A stretch of DNA of 48,993 nucleotides from positions 1 to 48,993 of the forward strand of contig NZ_SMKH01000018.1 of NCBI RefSeq assembly GCF_004348515.1. The letters run 5' to 3'. Shown piece after piece: positions 23,442 to 31,941 of the stretch. The stretch's first letter is position 1. Each line of letters starts with the position of its first letter. Below the pieces are notes generated by a model. The model did not search any database. It worked only from the letters and a program-made list of their open reading frames with translations, and was not told the origin of the DNA. The DNA comes from Actinomadura sp. KC345 (lineage in GTDB: Bacteria; Actinomycetota; Actinomycetes; Streptosporangiales; Streptosporangiaceae). A program made the position numbers and the translations under genes.

Positions 23442-23446
23442 TCCCG

Positions 23447-23536
23447 ACAGGGTGTCAAGCGGCGACGGACCGACCGTTACAGGGTGTCAGCCCGCCAGCA
23501 GAGCGTTAAGCGGAGACGCAGGGTCGTGACACTCTG
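23447..23536. promoter_or_regulatory. Operator-like repeats between pucR and the aminotransferase operon
   Basis: ACAGGGTGTCA occurs at 23447-23457 and again at 23479-23489, 32 bases apart (about three helical turns). An inverted copy with one mismatch, TGACACTCTG, is at 23527-23536. The sites fill the 148-base divergent gap. They are good candidates for binding by the PucR-type protein, which is an inference from position. Confidence 0.55.
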
Positions 23537-23576
23537 CGGGTGGCCGCGGCGGCCTGCGGGAACGAGACTTGGAGGC

Positions 23577-24884
23577 ATGTCGGAACACGCGAACCTGCTC
23601 AGTCGCCACCGGGCGGTCATGCCGTCGTGGATGGCGCTCAACTACACCGGACCCATCGAGATCGTCGGCGGCAAGGGCAGCCGCGTGACCGACGCCGAGG
23701 GGAACGGCTACCTCGACTTCTTCACGGGGATCCTCACGAACATGCTCGGATACGACCTGCCCGAGGTGCGCGAGGCGGTGGAGCGGCAGATCGCCACCGG
23801 CGTCGTCCACACCTCCACCGCGTACCTGCTGCGCGGGCAGATCGAGCTGGCCGAGAAGATCGCCCGTGTGTCGGGCATCCCGGACGCGAAGGTGTTCTTC
23901 ACCAACTCCGGGACGGAGGCCAACGAAACGGCGCTGCTGCTGGCCGCGTACGCGCGGCGCAGCGACCAGGTCCTCGCGATGCGGCAGAGCTACCACGGCC
24001 GGTCGTTCGGCGCGACGGGCGTCACCGGCAACCGGGCCTGGACGAACCTGTCCTACTCGCCGCTGAACGCGCACTTCCTGCACGGCGCCGACCGGCACCT
24101 CCCGCAGTTCGCCGGGATGTCGGACGAGGCGTACACCGACGCGTGCGTGCACGACCTCCGGCACGTGCTCGCCACCGCGACCGGCGGGGACGTCGCCGCG
24201 CTCATCGCCGAGCCGGTCCAGGGCGTCGGCGGCTTCACGATGCCGCCGGACGGCCTGTTCGCGGCCTACAAGAGCGTCCTGGACGAGTCCGGGATCCTGT
24301 TCGTCTCCGACGAGGTCCAGACCGGCTGGGGACGGACGGGCCAGAGCTTCTGGGGCATCGGGAACCACGGCGTGACCCCGGACATGATGACGTTCGCCAA
24401 GGGCCTCGGGAACGGCTTCGCGGTCGGCGGCGTCGTCGCGCGGGGAGAGCTGATGGACGCCCTGCACACGGTCGGCATCTCCACCTTCGGCGGCAACCCG
24501 GTCGCCATGGCCGCCGCGAACGCGACCCTCGACTACGTCCTGGACCGCGATCTGCAGGCGAACGCGGCCAAGCAGGGCGCCACGATCATCGGCGGGCTGG
24601 AGTCGGCCGCCGGCCGGCTCCCCATCGTCCAGGACGTGCGCGGCAAGGGCCTGATGTTCGCGATCGAGCTCGCCGACCCGGGGACGGGCGAGCCGAGCCC
24701 GCCGCTCACCGCCGCGGTGATGGAGGCGGCCCGCGAGCGGGGGCTGCTGGTCGGCAAGGGCGGCCTGTACGGCAACGTGCTGCGCATGGCGCCGCCGATG
24801 AACCTGACCGACGCCGAGGCCGCCGAGGGCCTGGGCATCCTGATCGCGTCCCTCGAAGCCGTGAACGGGGAGGCCGCATCATGA
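23577..24884 (+). CDS. Class III omega-aminotransferase
   Basis: This PLP enzyme (435 residues) belongs to the class III aminotransferases near 4-aminobutyrate and beta-alanine/AGXT2-type enzymes. SGTEANE at 111-117, SYHGRSFG around 138-145, DEVQTGWGRTG with Asp 245, and the Schiff-base Lys 275 in FAKGLGNGF are all present. It moves an amino group from an omega-amino acid to a keto acid, giving a semialdehyde. The next gene, overlapping by ATGA, encodes a CoA-acylating semialdehyde dehydrogenase, so beta-alanine or beta-aminoisobutyrate is the likely substrate and GABA less so. Start ATG 23577 has GGAGG immediately before it; the frame open further upstream crosses the divergent promoter. Confidence 0.9.
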   Translation: MSEHANLLSRHRAVMPSWMALNYTGPIEIVGGKGSRVTDAEGNGYLDFFTGILTNMLGYDLPEVREAVERQIATGVVHTSTAYLLRGQIELAEKIARVSGIPDAKVFFTNSGTEANETALLLAAYARRSDQVLAMRQSYHGRSFGATGVTGNRAWTNLSYSPLNAHFLHGADRHLPQFAGMSDEAYTDACVHDLRHVLATATGGDVAALIAEPVQGVGGFTMPPDGLFAAYKSVLDESGILFVSDEVQTGWGRTGQSFWGIGNHGVTPDMMTFAKGLGNGFAVGGVVARGELMDALHTVGISTFGGNPVAMAAANATLDYVLDRDLQANAAKQGATIIGGLESAAGRLPIVQDVRGKGLMFAIELADPGTGEPSPPLTAAVMEAARERGLLVGKGGLYGNVLRMAPPMNLTDAEAAEGLGILIASLEAVNGEAAS

Positions 24885-26401
24885 CCGGGACCGGCACGAC
24901 CGGGAGCAGGCACGTCACGCACTGGATCGGCGGCAAGCCGCACGCCGGTGAGGCCGCCCGGCGCGGCGACGTCTACGAGCCCGCGTCGGGACGGGTCGCC
25001 GGGACGGTCGACTTCGCCGGGCAGGCCGAGATCGACGCCGCGGTGGCCGCCGCCAAGGCCGCGTTCCCCGGCTGGCGCGACACCTCGCTCTCCCAGCGGG
25101 CGCGGGTGCTGTTCAGGTTCCGCGAGCTGGTGGACGAGCACCGGGACGAGCTGGCCCGGCTGATCTCGTCCGAGCACGGCAAGGTGGTCTCGGACGCGGC
25201 GGGCGAGGTGGCCCGCGGCCTGGAGGTCGTCGAGTTCGCCTGCGGCATCCCGCACCTGCTCAAGGGCGGGTTCTCGGAGAACGTCTCGACCCGGGTGGAC
25301 GCCTACTCGATCCTCCAGCCGGTCGGCGTGGCGGCCGGGATCACCCCGTTCAACTTCCCGGCGATGGTGCCGATGTGGATGTTCCCGGTGGCGATCGCGT
25401 GCGGGAACACGTTCGTCCTCAAGCCGTCGGAGAAGGACCCGTCGGCGTCGGTCCGGCTGGCCGAGCTGTGGGCCGAGGCCGGCCTCCCGGACGGGGTGTT
25501 CAACGTCCTCCACGGCGACAAGGCGGCGGTGGACGGCCTGCTGCACCACCCGGACGTCAAGGCGGTCAGCTTCGTCGGCTCCACCCCGATCGCCCGCCGC
25601 ATCTACGAGACGGCGGCGGCGAACGGCAAGCGGGTGCAGGCGCTCGGCGGCGCCAAGAACCACATGCTCGTGCTGCCGGACGCCGACCTCGACCTCGCCG
25701 CCGACGCCGCCGTGTCGGCCGGGTTCGGCTCGGCGGGGGAGCGGTGCATGGCGATCTCCGTGGTCGTCGCCGTCGACCCGGTGGGCGACGAGCTGATGGC
25801 CAGGATCCGGGAGCGGGTCGCCGGGCTCACGGTCGGGCCGGGCGACGATCCGGAGGCGGAGATGGGGCCGCTCGTCACGCGGGAGCACCGCGACAAGGTC
25901 GCGTCCTACCTGGACGGCGGTGTCGCGCAGGGCGCCACGCTCGCCGTCGACGGGCGCGACCCGGACGTTCTCGGGGGCGCGGGGGACGGGTTCTGGCTCG
26001 GCCCCACCGTCCTCGACCACGTGACCCCGGAGATGGACGCCTACAAGGACGAGATCTTCGGCCCGGTGCTGTCGGTCGTGCGGGCCGGCTCCTACGAGGA
26101 GGGCATGGAGCTGATCTCGGCCAACCCGTACGGGAACGGCACCGCGATCTTCACCAACGACGGCGGAGCGGCGCGCCGCTTCCAGAACGAGGTCGAGGTC
26201 GGCATGGTCGGCGTCAACGTGCCGATCCCGGTCCCGATGGCTTACTACTCCTTCGGCGGGTGGAAGGACTCACTGTTCGGTGACAGTCACGCCCACGGGA
26301 TGGAGGGCGTCCACTTCTACACCCGGACGAAGGCCGTCACCGCCCGCTGGCTGGACCCGAGCCATGGGGGAGTGAACCTGGGCTTCCCGACCAGCGGCTG
26401 A
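24881..26401 (+). CDS. mmsA: CoA-acylating methylmalonate/malonate-semialdehyde dehydrogenase
   Basis: This is an aldehyde dehydrogenase superfamily enzyme (506 residues) of the CoA-dependent branch. It oxidises methylmalonate or malonate semialdehyde with NAD and CoA to propionyl- or acetyl-CoA plus CO2. The catalytic Cys is 289 in GSAGERCMAIS. GGAKNH places Asn 260 where ordinary aldehyde dehydrogenases have the general-base Glu, a hallmark of this subfamily. NFPAMVPMWMFP around 158-169 is also typical. It is translationally coupled to the aminotransferase by ATGA and closes the operon, followed by a strong hairpin. The pair fits beta-alanine or thymine/valine-derived amino-acid breakdown. 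Confidence 0.92.
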   Translation: MTGTGTTGSRHVTHWIGGKPHAGEAARRGDVYEPASGRVAGTVDFAGQAEIDAAVAAAKAAFPGWRDTSLSQRARVLFRFRELVDEHRDELARLISSEHGKVVSDAAGEVARGLEVVEFACGIPHLLKGGFSENVSTRVDAYSILQPVGVAAGITPFNFPAMVPMWMFPVAIACGNTFVLKPSEKDPSASVRLAELWAEAGLPDGVFNVLHGDKAAVDGLLHHPDVKAVSFVGSTPIARRIYETAAANGKRVQALGGAKNHMLVLPDADLDLAADAAVSAGFGSAGERCMAISVVVAVDPVGDELMARIRERVAGLTVGPGDDPEAEMGPLVTREHRDKVASYLDGGVAQGATLAVDGRDPDVLGGAGDGFWLGPTVLDHVTPEMDAYKDEIFGPVLSVVRAGSYEEGMELISANPYGNGTAIFTNDGGAARRFQNEVEVGMVGVNVPIPVPMAYYSFGGWKDSLFGDSHAHGMEGVHFYTRTKAVTARWLDPSHGGVNLGFPTSG

Positions 26402-26430
26402 ACCCCCCGGTCCTTCCCGCGGACCGATCC

Positions 26431-26466
26431 AACGTACGGCCGGTCCATCGCGACCGGCCGTACGTT
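26431..26466 (+). terminator. Terminator of the aminotransferase-mmsA operon
   Basis: A perfect 15-bp inverted repeat (26431-26445 with 26452-26466) has a 6-base loop and starts 30 bases after the stop. From 26467 to 26805 I see no gene; base composition drops in G/C between about 26640 and 26760. Confidence 0.8.
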
Positions 26467-26805
26467 CGTCCGAGTGAAAACGGCGAAACGGTCTGATTCC
26501 GGCAAATAGCCTCAAACGAGGCGGGTGGTCGTCGCGCCGGGTGAGAGTCCCTCGCCTCACCGTGAGAAACCCCAGGCCGGCGCGGTACGGGATTTTCCCA
26601 CGGGCGTCGGATTCCGTCGTCAATTTTCGTCCACCGGGAGGCGACGAATAATGCCAACATGCATTGACGGGCTCTGTGACGGGCGACACAATCTGACTGT
26701 CCGCATTAAATGAGGCGAAATAAAAAGTCAGGGCACGCAGTCAAGAAAACATGAGGTCCGGAGCCGCCGGAGTCCGGTGGGGCCGATGTGCAGGAGAGCC
26801 GCGCT

Positions 26806-27156
26806 ATGACCGCAGTCGACCATGCAGCAGAGGTGGACGCGCTCGCAAGGCGCTTTCCGGGCTGGACCATTTGGTTCGGCCTCTTCACCGGCCGCTGGTG
26901 GGCGCTGCCGCCGAAGGGCCGCGACGTCGGCGACTTCCTCGAGGCCGACACCCCGCAACGCCTGATCGCACGGATAGAGGTGGTTGAGCAGACCGCACCG
27001 ATCCCCCTTCCGGCATCCCGCGACCCTCACCGGTCGCCCCGCGACACCCGGCCTGACGTGCGACGTCCCTCGAATCTCCGTCGTCTCGAGGGCGTCACAC
27101 CGTCGCCGTTCGGCCGGGTACCGGCGATCGCGTGGCCAGGCAGCACTGCAAGGTGA
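26806..27156 (+). CDS. Small hypothetical actinobacterial protein
   Basis: This is a 116-residue protein with a compact, plausible N-terminal half (residues 1-62). The segment RRFPGWTIWFGLFTGRWWALPP recalls small actinobacterial proteins that often accompany XRE-type regulators, but I cannot name a function. The C-terminal half is Pro/Arg-rich and looks unstructured. ATG 26806 is chosen with CAGGAGAG about 8 bases upstream. It sits alone in a gap between a terminator and a lipoprotein gene, in DNA less G/C-rich than the rest, so it could be an accessory insertion. Confidence 0.5.
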   Translation: MTAVDHAAEVDALARRFPGWTIWFGLFTGRWWALPPKGRDVGDFLEADTPQRLIARIEVVEQTAPIPLPASRDPHRSPRDTRPDVRRPSNLRRLEGVTPSPFGRVPAIAWPGSTAR

Positions 27157-27649
27157 TCCGCTGTTCCCCAACCTCGCCACGCCCGCCGGTGCCGCCGCGG
27201 CCCCGGGTACGGACGGCAGCCCGCGCCATATCCCTCTCCAGCAACCTCCGTGTATGGCGCGGACGCCAGCACCCGCCGTTCCCCGGGGTCGTGGCGGTTT
27301 CTCCATTAACAACACGTCCGAAAACACCCGTGCGGCAATGAGTCGCGGAAACGCGGGCCGAATCATCGTTCAATGGCTACATCGGCCTTACCTCCGGGAA
27401 ACATGACGTGAAACACCGGAGTCGTGATCTTCGGTAATCATCGGCGTGCCATGGCAAGTCGGCGGAGAAATCGAAGAAAACCGGCGATCGGTTCGTGCGC
27501 GGCCGCCGGCGCGGGTCCGAATGGCGGCCGGGCGCGGTGCGGGCCGCCTCCCGGACGGGTAGGGGCCTCCTTCCCGCGCCGGAGGCGCTACGCTCGCCGA
27601 CGGGCCCGTGCACGAGGGGGAGGGGCCCCGGGCAAGGATCGGGAGCGAC
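27157..27649. other. Intergenic stretch without a supported gene
   Basis: Open frames are short and arginine-rich. The part from about 27295 to 27480 is unusually A/T-rich for this window. A TACGCT box at 27589-27594 fits a -10 element for the downstream lipoprotein gene, leaving a leader of about 50 bases with GGGAGCG before the ATG. Confidence 0.4.
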
Positions 27650-28867
27650 ATGCGGCTGAAGGCCACGGCGTGGGTCAAGGTGTGGTCGGCCCTGGCGGCG
27701 GCCACCGCGCTCGGCGCCGCGGGACTCGTCGCCTGCAGCGGCGGCGACGAGGAGCCGCGCGGCGTCTCCCGGGTGGCGAGCACCCTGGGGCCGGGCGAGG
27801 GGATGCTCAACCTCGTCACGCTGCCCGGGTCGATCGAGAGCGGCTCCAGCGATCCGCGCGTCGACTGGGTCACCCCCTTCGAGGAGCGCACCGGCTGCAA
27901 GATCGGGCTGAAGGTCGCCCAGACGCCCGAGGAGGTGGCCGACCTGATGCGCGACCGGAACCGCCGCTACGACGGCGTCGCCGCGCCGCCGGAGGTCGCC
28001 GGGCAGCTGATCGCCGAGAACCAGGTCACCCCCGTCAACACCGACCTCGTGGACGGCTACAAGAAGCTGGAGCCCAAGCTGCGCGGCCTGCTCAGGCGGG
28101 ACGGCAAGCAGTACGGCGTCCCTTACGTGTGGGGCTCCAACCTCCTCATGTACGACACCCGCTCCGTCCCGCCCCCGGCGAGCTGGGCCGCGCTGTTCGA
28201 CCCCGAGGCCGGGGCGGCGGCGACGGGCCGGACCTCCGGGAAGCTGATCATGCGTGACAGCCCGCTGGCCATCGCCGAGGCCGCGCTCTACCTCAAGGGT
28301 GAGCGGCCCAAGCTGAAGATCCGCGACCCGTACTCGCTGACGCCCGAGCAGCTCGAGGCCGCCGGGCGCGTCCTGGCCGAGCAGCGCCCGCACGTCGAGG
28401 AGTACTGGGAGCGGCCCGCCGACGCGGTCAGCGCGTTCGCGGGCGGGCGCGCCACGCTGGGCCAGGCCTGGCCCTACCACGTGGACGTCCTGACCCGCGC
28501 CTCCCGGCCCGTCCAGGGCGTCGTCCCCTCCGAGGGCGTGACCGGCTGGATGGACGCGTGGATGATCGGCGCCCGGGTGGAGCATCCCAACTGCATGTAC
28601 CAGTGGCTGCAGTGGACGGCGTCGCCGGACGTCCAGCAGCAGGTGGCCGAGTGGACCGGGGTGGCGCCCGCCAACCCGCAGGCCTGCTCCGGCGACCGCC
28701 TCAAGCCCGGCTTCTGCGGCGCCTACCACGTCGGCGACCGCGACTACCTCGACAAGGTCCTCTTCGCGCACGCGCCCACGAAGGCCTGCGACGGCGAGTC
28801 CGACAAGAACGACTGCACGGACTACGCCGAGTGGCGAAAGACCTGGATCGAGTCCACGAAGCTCTAG
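27650..28867 (+). CDS. Orphan solute-binding lipoprotein (spermidine/putrescine-binding-like)
   Basis: This is an extracellular solute-binding protein of 405 residues. A lipoprotein signal spans residues 1-30 (VWSALAAATALGAAGLVAC, lipobox VAC). The mature part resembles the PotD/iron-type class-1/6 binding proteins in NLVTLPGSIESG, YGVPYVWGSNLLMYD and AWMIGARVEHPN segments. Cys residues in its C-terminal part (QACSGDR, GFCGAYH, KACDGES, KNDCTDY) could form disulfides. No permease or ATPase adjoins it, so it either feeds a transporter elsewhere or serves as a sensor. ATG 27650 is preferred over the GTG at 27608 because it begins the signal peptide correctly. A hairpin follows it. Confidence 0.82.
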   Translation: MRLKATAWVKVWSALAAATALGAAGLVACSGGDEEPRGVSRVASTLGPGEGMLNLVTLPGSIESGSSDPRVDWVTPFEERTGCKIGLKVAQTPEEVADLMRDRNRRYDGVAAPPEVAGQLIAENQVTPVNTDLVDGYKKLEPKLRGLLRRDGKQYGVPYVWGSNLLMYDTRSVPPPASWAALFDPEAGAAATGRTSGKLIMRDSPLAIAEAALYLKGERPKLKIRDPYSLTPEQLEAAGRVLAEQRPHVEEYWERPADAVSAFAGGRATLGQAWPYHVDVLTRASRPVQGVVPSEGVTGWMDAWMIGARVEHPNCMYQWLQWTASPDVQQQVAEWTGVAPANPQACSGDRLKPGFCGAYHVGDRDYLDKVLFAHAPTKACDGESDKNDCTDYAEWRKTWIESTKL

Positions 28868-28932
28868 CGCGGCGTCAACGCACGCGGGGGACGTTCGCGG
28901 GCCGGCGGACCCCCGGCGGGGAGGGTCTCTCC

Positions 28933-28964
28933 GGCGCGCCCGGCCGCCCCCAGCCGGGCGCGCC
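28933..28964. terminator. Bidirectional hairpin between convergent genes
   Basis: A perfect 12-bp stem (28933-28944 with 28953-28964) has an 8-base loop. It lies between the lipoprotein stop and the stop of the convergent CxxC gene. Confidence 0.65.
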
Positions 28965-28966
28965 TG

Positions 28967-29305
28967 TCAGGTGGTCCCGGACTTCCCCCCGAACGCCCGG
29001 GTCACCCTTCTCCCTGGAGAGACCTCCACGACGACGGCGCCCAGCGCCGCCGTCCGCGCGGGCGGCCGCTCCCCGGCCGGCCGGCCCGCGTCCGTGACGG
29101 GCTCCCGGAGATCCCGCCGTGCGCGGGGTACCGGCGGGGCGGGTGCGCAGTCATCGCACGCGAACACCCCGGTCGAATCCGGCAGGCGGCCCACGCGTAC
29201 GCGCGGCCGGGGCCACTTCTTGCGGCAGACGACGCAGGCGTCTCCCAGGCGCTGGGCCGCGTTCAGCCCGCCCGGGTCCACGATCGGCTCGCCTGTCTGG
29301 CCCAT
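28967..29305 (-). CDS. Small CxxC zinc-binding protein
   Basis: This 112-residue protein carries a likely zinc site: CVVCRKKWPRPRVRVG followed about 25 residues later by CDDC. The rest, from about residue 57, is Arg/Pro/Ala-rich. I cannot assign a function; similar single-ribbon proteins are common in actinomycetes. ATG 29305 has a strong purine run (GGGGGAGG) just upstream, which supports expression in this orientation. The plus-strand frame over the same bases is antisense. It is divergent from the histidine kinase gene. Confidence 0.6.
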   Translation of the reverse strand: MGQTGEPIVDPGGLNAAQRLGDACVVCRKKWPRPRVRVGRLPDSTGVFACDDCAPAPPVPRARRDLREPVTDAGRPAGERPPARTAALGAVVVEVSPGRRVTRAFGGKSGTT

Positions 29306-29566
29306 GCCCTCCCCCTGACGGGAGTCGACGTCACGTGCCTCCTTTATAGGCGGGGAAGAGTGTTGTCACCGCTACCGACGGTGAAAATGGCGGCAAAGCC
29401 CACTGTGTTGCGCGTCCGTTCAAGGTCATCCGCGCTATGTCCCCGGCCGGGCGACCCCCGCGGGGCGCGGGACGGCCGCCGGCCAGGGCGTTTCCAGACC
29501 CGGAGCATGCGATCACCGGCCGGGCTCTTTGCTCGTCCTTTGAGTGTTATTGCGTACAAAGGAGAC

Positions 29567-30616
29567 ATGTCGGTCCGGAACGCCGTGGCGCGCGTCCGGC
29601 CGCACGGGCCCGGCTCCGCACGGGCGCGCGGGACGCCGGCGTCGATCGGCGCGCCCGGCTCCCTGCTGGCGGCCTCGGTGACCGCGGCGGCCCTCGCGCT
29701 TCTCCTCCTCGCGGACGCGGCGCGCACCTGGGTCCTCGTGGCCGTCATGGTCCTCCTGTGCCTCGCCGCTCTCGCGGTGCTCGGCTGGGGCGTGTCGCGG
29801 GCGGTGCGCCGGGCGAGGCGCCCCGTCGAGCGGATCGACGGGGAGCTCGCCGCGCTTGAGGACTGCGACGTGAGCCGCCGGGTCACGGTCCCGTCCGCCG
29901 ACGAGGGCGCTGAGCGGCTCGCCTCCCGCGTCAACGGGCTCCTCGACCGGGTGGAGGACGCGGCCCTGCGGCGGCGCGCGTTCATCGCCGACGCCTCGCA
30001 CGAACTGCGCACGCCGATCACCGGGCTGCGGACCCGGATCGAACTCGCCCTCGGCGCCCCGGAGGACGGCGACGCCGCCGACACGCTGAGGGACTCGCTT
30101 CGCGACGTCGAACGCCTCCACCTGATCGTCGAGGACCTCCTCGTCCTCGCCCGCCTGGACTCCGGGGACACGCCCGCCAGGGAGCCGCTCGACATCGGCG
30201 CGCTGGTCGAGGCCGAGGTGGGCCGCCGGAGCGCGCCCGTCCCGACCACGGTCAAGGCGGAGCAGGGTCTGCTCGTCGGGGCCGACCGTCCGCGCCTGTG
30301 CCGCGTGCTGCTCAACGTGCTCGCCAACGCCGAGCGGCACGCCGCCACGCTGATCGAGGTCGAGGTGCGGGGCGAGCCGGGCGAGGCCGTCGTCGAGGTG
30401 CGCGACGACGGGCCCGGCATCCCGCCCGCCGACCGCGACCGGGTCTTCGAGCGCTTCACCCGCCTCGACTCGGCGCGCAGCCGCGCCGACGGCGGCAGCG
30501 GGCTCGGCCTCGCGATCGCCCGGGAACTCGCCGTCGCCCACGGCGGGCGCCTGTACGTCGCCGACGGGCACGGCACCCGCCTCGTCCTGCGCCTTCCCCT
30601 CGTGGACTCCCGCTGA
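29567..30616 (+). CDS. Orphan sensor histidine kinase
   Basis: This is a membrane histidine kinase of 349 residues. Two adjacent hydrophobic helices (about 33-50 and 55-77) have almost no external loop, followed by a HAMP-like linker. The phospho-acceptor His 145 lies in ASHELRTP. The ATP-binding domain shows N-box [11 protein letters not shown]1 DDGPGI, F-box RFTR and G2 GSGLGLAI. With so small a sensor part it may respond to the membrane itself or to a partner protein. No response regulator adjoins it. ATG 29567 has AAAGGAG 3 bases before it; the longer frame to 29360 is not needed. Confidence 0.85.
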   Translation: MSVRNAVARVRPHGPGSARARGTPASIGAPGSLLAASVTAAALALLLLADAARTWVLVAVMVLLCLAALAVLGWGVSRAVRRARRPVERIDGELAALEDCDVSRRVTVPSADEGAERLASRVNGLLDRVEDAALRRRAFIADASHELRTPITGLRTRIELALGAPEDGDAADTLRDSLRDVERLHLIVEDLLVLARLDSGDTPAREPLDIGALVEAEVGRRSAPVPTTVKAEQGLLVGADRPRLCRVLLNVLANAERHAATLIEVEVRGEPGEAVVEVRDDGPGIPPADRDRVFERFTRLDSARSRADGGSGLGLAIARELAVAHGGRLYVADGHGTRLVLRLPLVDSR

Positions 30617-30653
30617 GCCGCGGCGGAGACGGGACCCGCGCGCCGGGATGCCC

Positions 30654-30659
30654 GACAAT
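30654..30659 (+). promoter_or_regulatory. -10-like box (GACAAT) before dxr
   Basis: GACAAT ends 6 bases before GTG 30666, which is directly followed by ATG 30669. The arrangement resembles the other leaderless starts in this window, although GGAG at 30660-30663 could act with the ATG instead. Confidence 0.3.
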
Positions 30660-30665
30660 GGAGCG

Positions 30666-31904
30666 GTGATGTCTCCCTCAAGCCCCGACGCGCCCGCCCG
30701 CGAGCTGGTCGTGCTCGGCTCCACCGGATCGATCGGCACCCAGGCGCTGGACGTGGTCCGCCGCAACCCCGGGAGGTTCCGGGTGACCGGCCTCGCGGCC
30801 GGCGGCGGACGGGTCGATCTGCTGGCCGAGCAGGCGCTGGAGTTCCGGCCCGACATCGTCGCCGTCGCCAAGGCGTCCGCCGCGCAGGATCTCCAGCTGG
30901 CCTTCTACGCCGAGGCCAAGCGGCGCGGCTACGCCTCCGGCGACTACCCCATCCCGAAGATCGTGACGGGACCGGACGCCGTCGCCGAGGCCGCGGCGTG
31001 GCAGTGCGACGTGGTGCTGAACGGTGTGACCGGCGCGCTCGGCCTGGCCTCCACGCTGGCCGCGCTCGATGCGGGGCGGACGCTCGCGCTGGCCAACAAG
31101 GAGTCGCTCATCATCGGCGGCCCGCTCGTCAAGGGGCGGGCGCGGCCGGGGCAGATCGTCCCGGTCGACTCCGAGCACTCGGCGCTCGCCCAGTGCCTGC
31201 GCGGCGGCCGCGCCGAGGAGGTCCGGCGGCTCGTGCTGACCGCGAGCGGCGGCCCGTTCCGCGGCCGGAGCCGCGACGAGCTGACCGGCGTCACCCCCGA
31301 GCAGGCGCTGAACCACCCGACCTGGGACATGGGCCCCGTCGTCACGATCAACTCCGCCACCCTCGTCAACAAGGGGCTGGAGGTCATCGAGGCGCACCTG
31401 CTGTTCGACGTCCCGATGGACCGGATCGAGGTCATGGTTCACCCGCAGTCGGTGATCCACTCCATGGTCGAGTTCACCGACGGCTCCACGCTGGCCCAGG
31501 CCAGCCCGCCCGACATGCGGCTGCCGATCGCGCTCGGCATCGACTGGCCGGACCGCGTCCCGGACGCCGCGCCGGGGGTCGACTGGACCAGGGCGCACAC
31601 CTGGGAGCTGTTCCCGCTCGACGACGAGGCGTTCCCCGCGGTCGCGCTGGCGCGGCGCGCCGGTGAGCTGGGCGGGACGTACCCGGCCGTTTACAACGCC
31701 GCGAACGAGGAATGTGTGGACGCGTTCCGCGCGGGACGGCTCCCGTTCCTCGGGATAGTCGACACGGTCGCGCGGGTAGTGGACGAGCACGGCGGGCGGG
31801 ACGAGCGCGGTCCGGGCCCGGCCGGTGGTCTGACGCTGGACGACGTCCTGGCGGCGGACGACTGGGCGCGGACCAGGACCACGGAACTGACCGCGACCGA
31901 CTGA
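30666..31904 (+). CDS. dxr: 1-deoxy-D-xylulose-5-phosphate reductoisomerase
   Basis: This enzyme (412 residues) converts 1-deoxyxylulose 5-phosphate to 2-C-methyl-erythritol 4-phosphate with NADPH, the first committed step of the MEP isoprenoid pathway. [10 protein letters not shown] near the N-terminus binds [17 protein letters not shown] and [13 protein letters not shown] supply metal-binding acidic residues, and ASGGPFRG and NHPTWDMGP are family signatures. The length is normal. It heads the conserved actinobacterial block dxr, rip1, ispG. The start is GTG 30666 or ATG 30669; they are adjacent and in frame. Confidence 0.95.
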   Translation: MMSPSSPDAPARELVVLGSTGSIGTQALDVVRRNPGRFRVTGLAAGGGRVDLLAEQALEFRPDIVAVAKASAAQDLQLAFYAEAKRRGYASGDYPIPKIVTGPDAVAEAAAWQCDVVLNGVTGALGLASTLAALDAGRTLALANKESLIIGGPLVKGRARPGQIVPVDSEHSALAQCLRGGRAEEVRRLVLTASGGPFRGRSRDELTGVTPEQALNHPTWDMGPVVTINSATLVNKGLEVIEAHLLFDVPMDRIEVMVHPQSVIHSMVEFTDGSTLAQASPPDMRLPIALGIDWPDRVPDAAPGVDWTRAHTWELFPLDDEAFPAVALARRAGELGGTYPAVYNAANEECVDAFRAGRLPFLGIVDTVARVVDEHGGRDERGPGPAGGLTLDDVLAADDWARTRTTELTATD

Positions 31905-31941
31905 CCCCGGGGGCCGCCCGGGGCGAACCCAAGGGGACCGG

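Noticed and set aside
28971..29318. Plus-strand frame over the CxxC gene
   Set aside because: The minus strand has paired CxxC motifs and a strong ribosome binding site; the plus frame is Arg/Pro/Thr-rich without structure.
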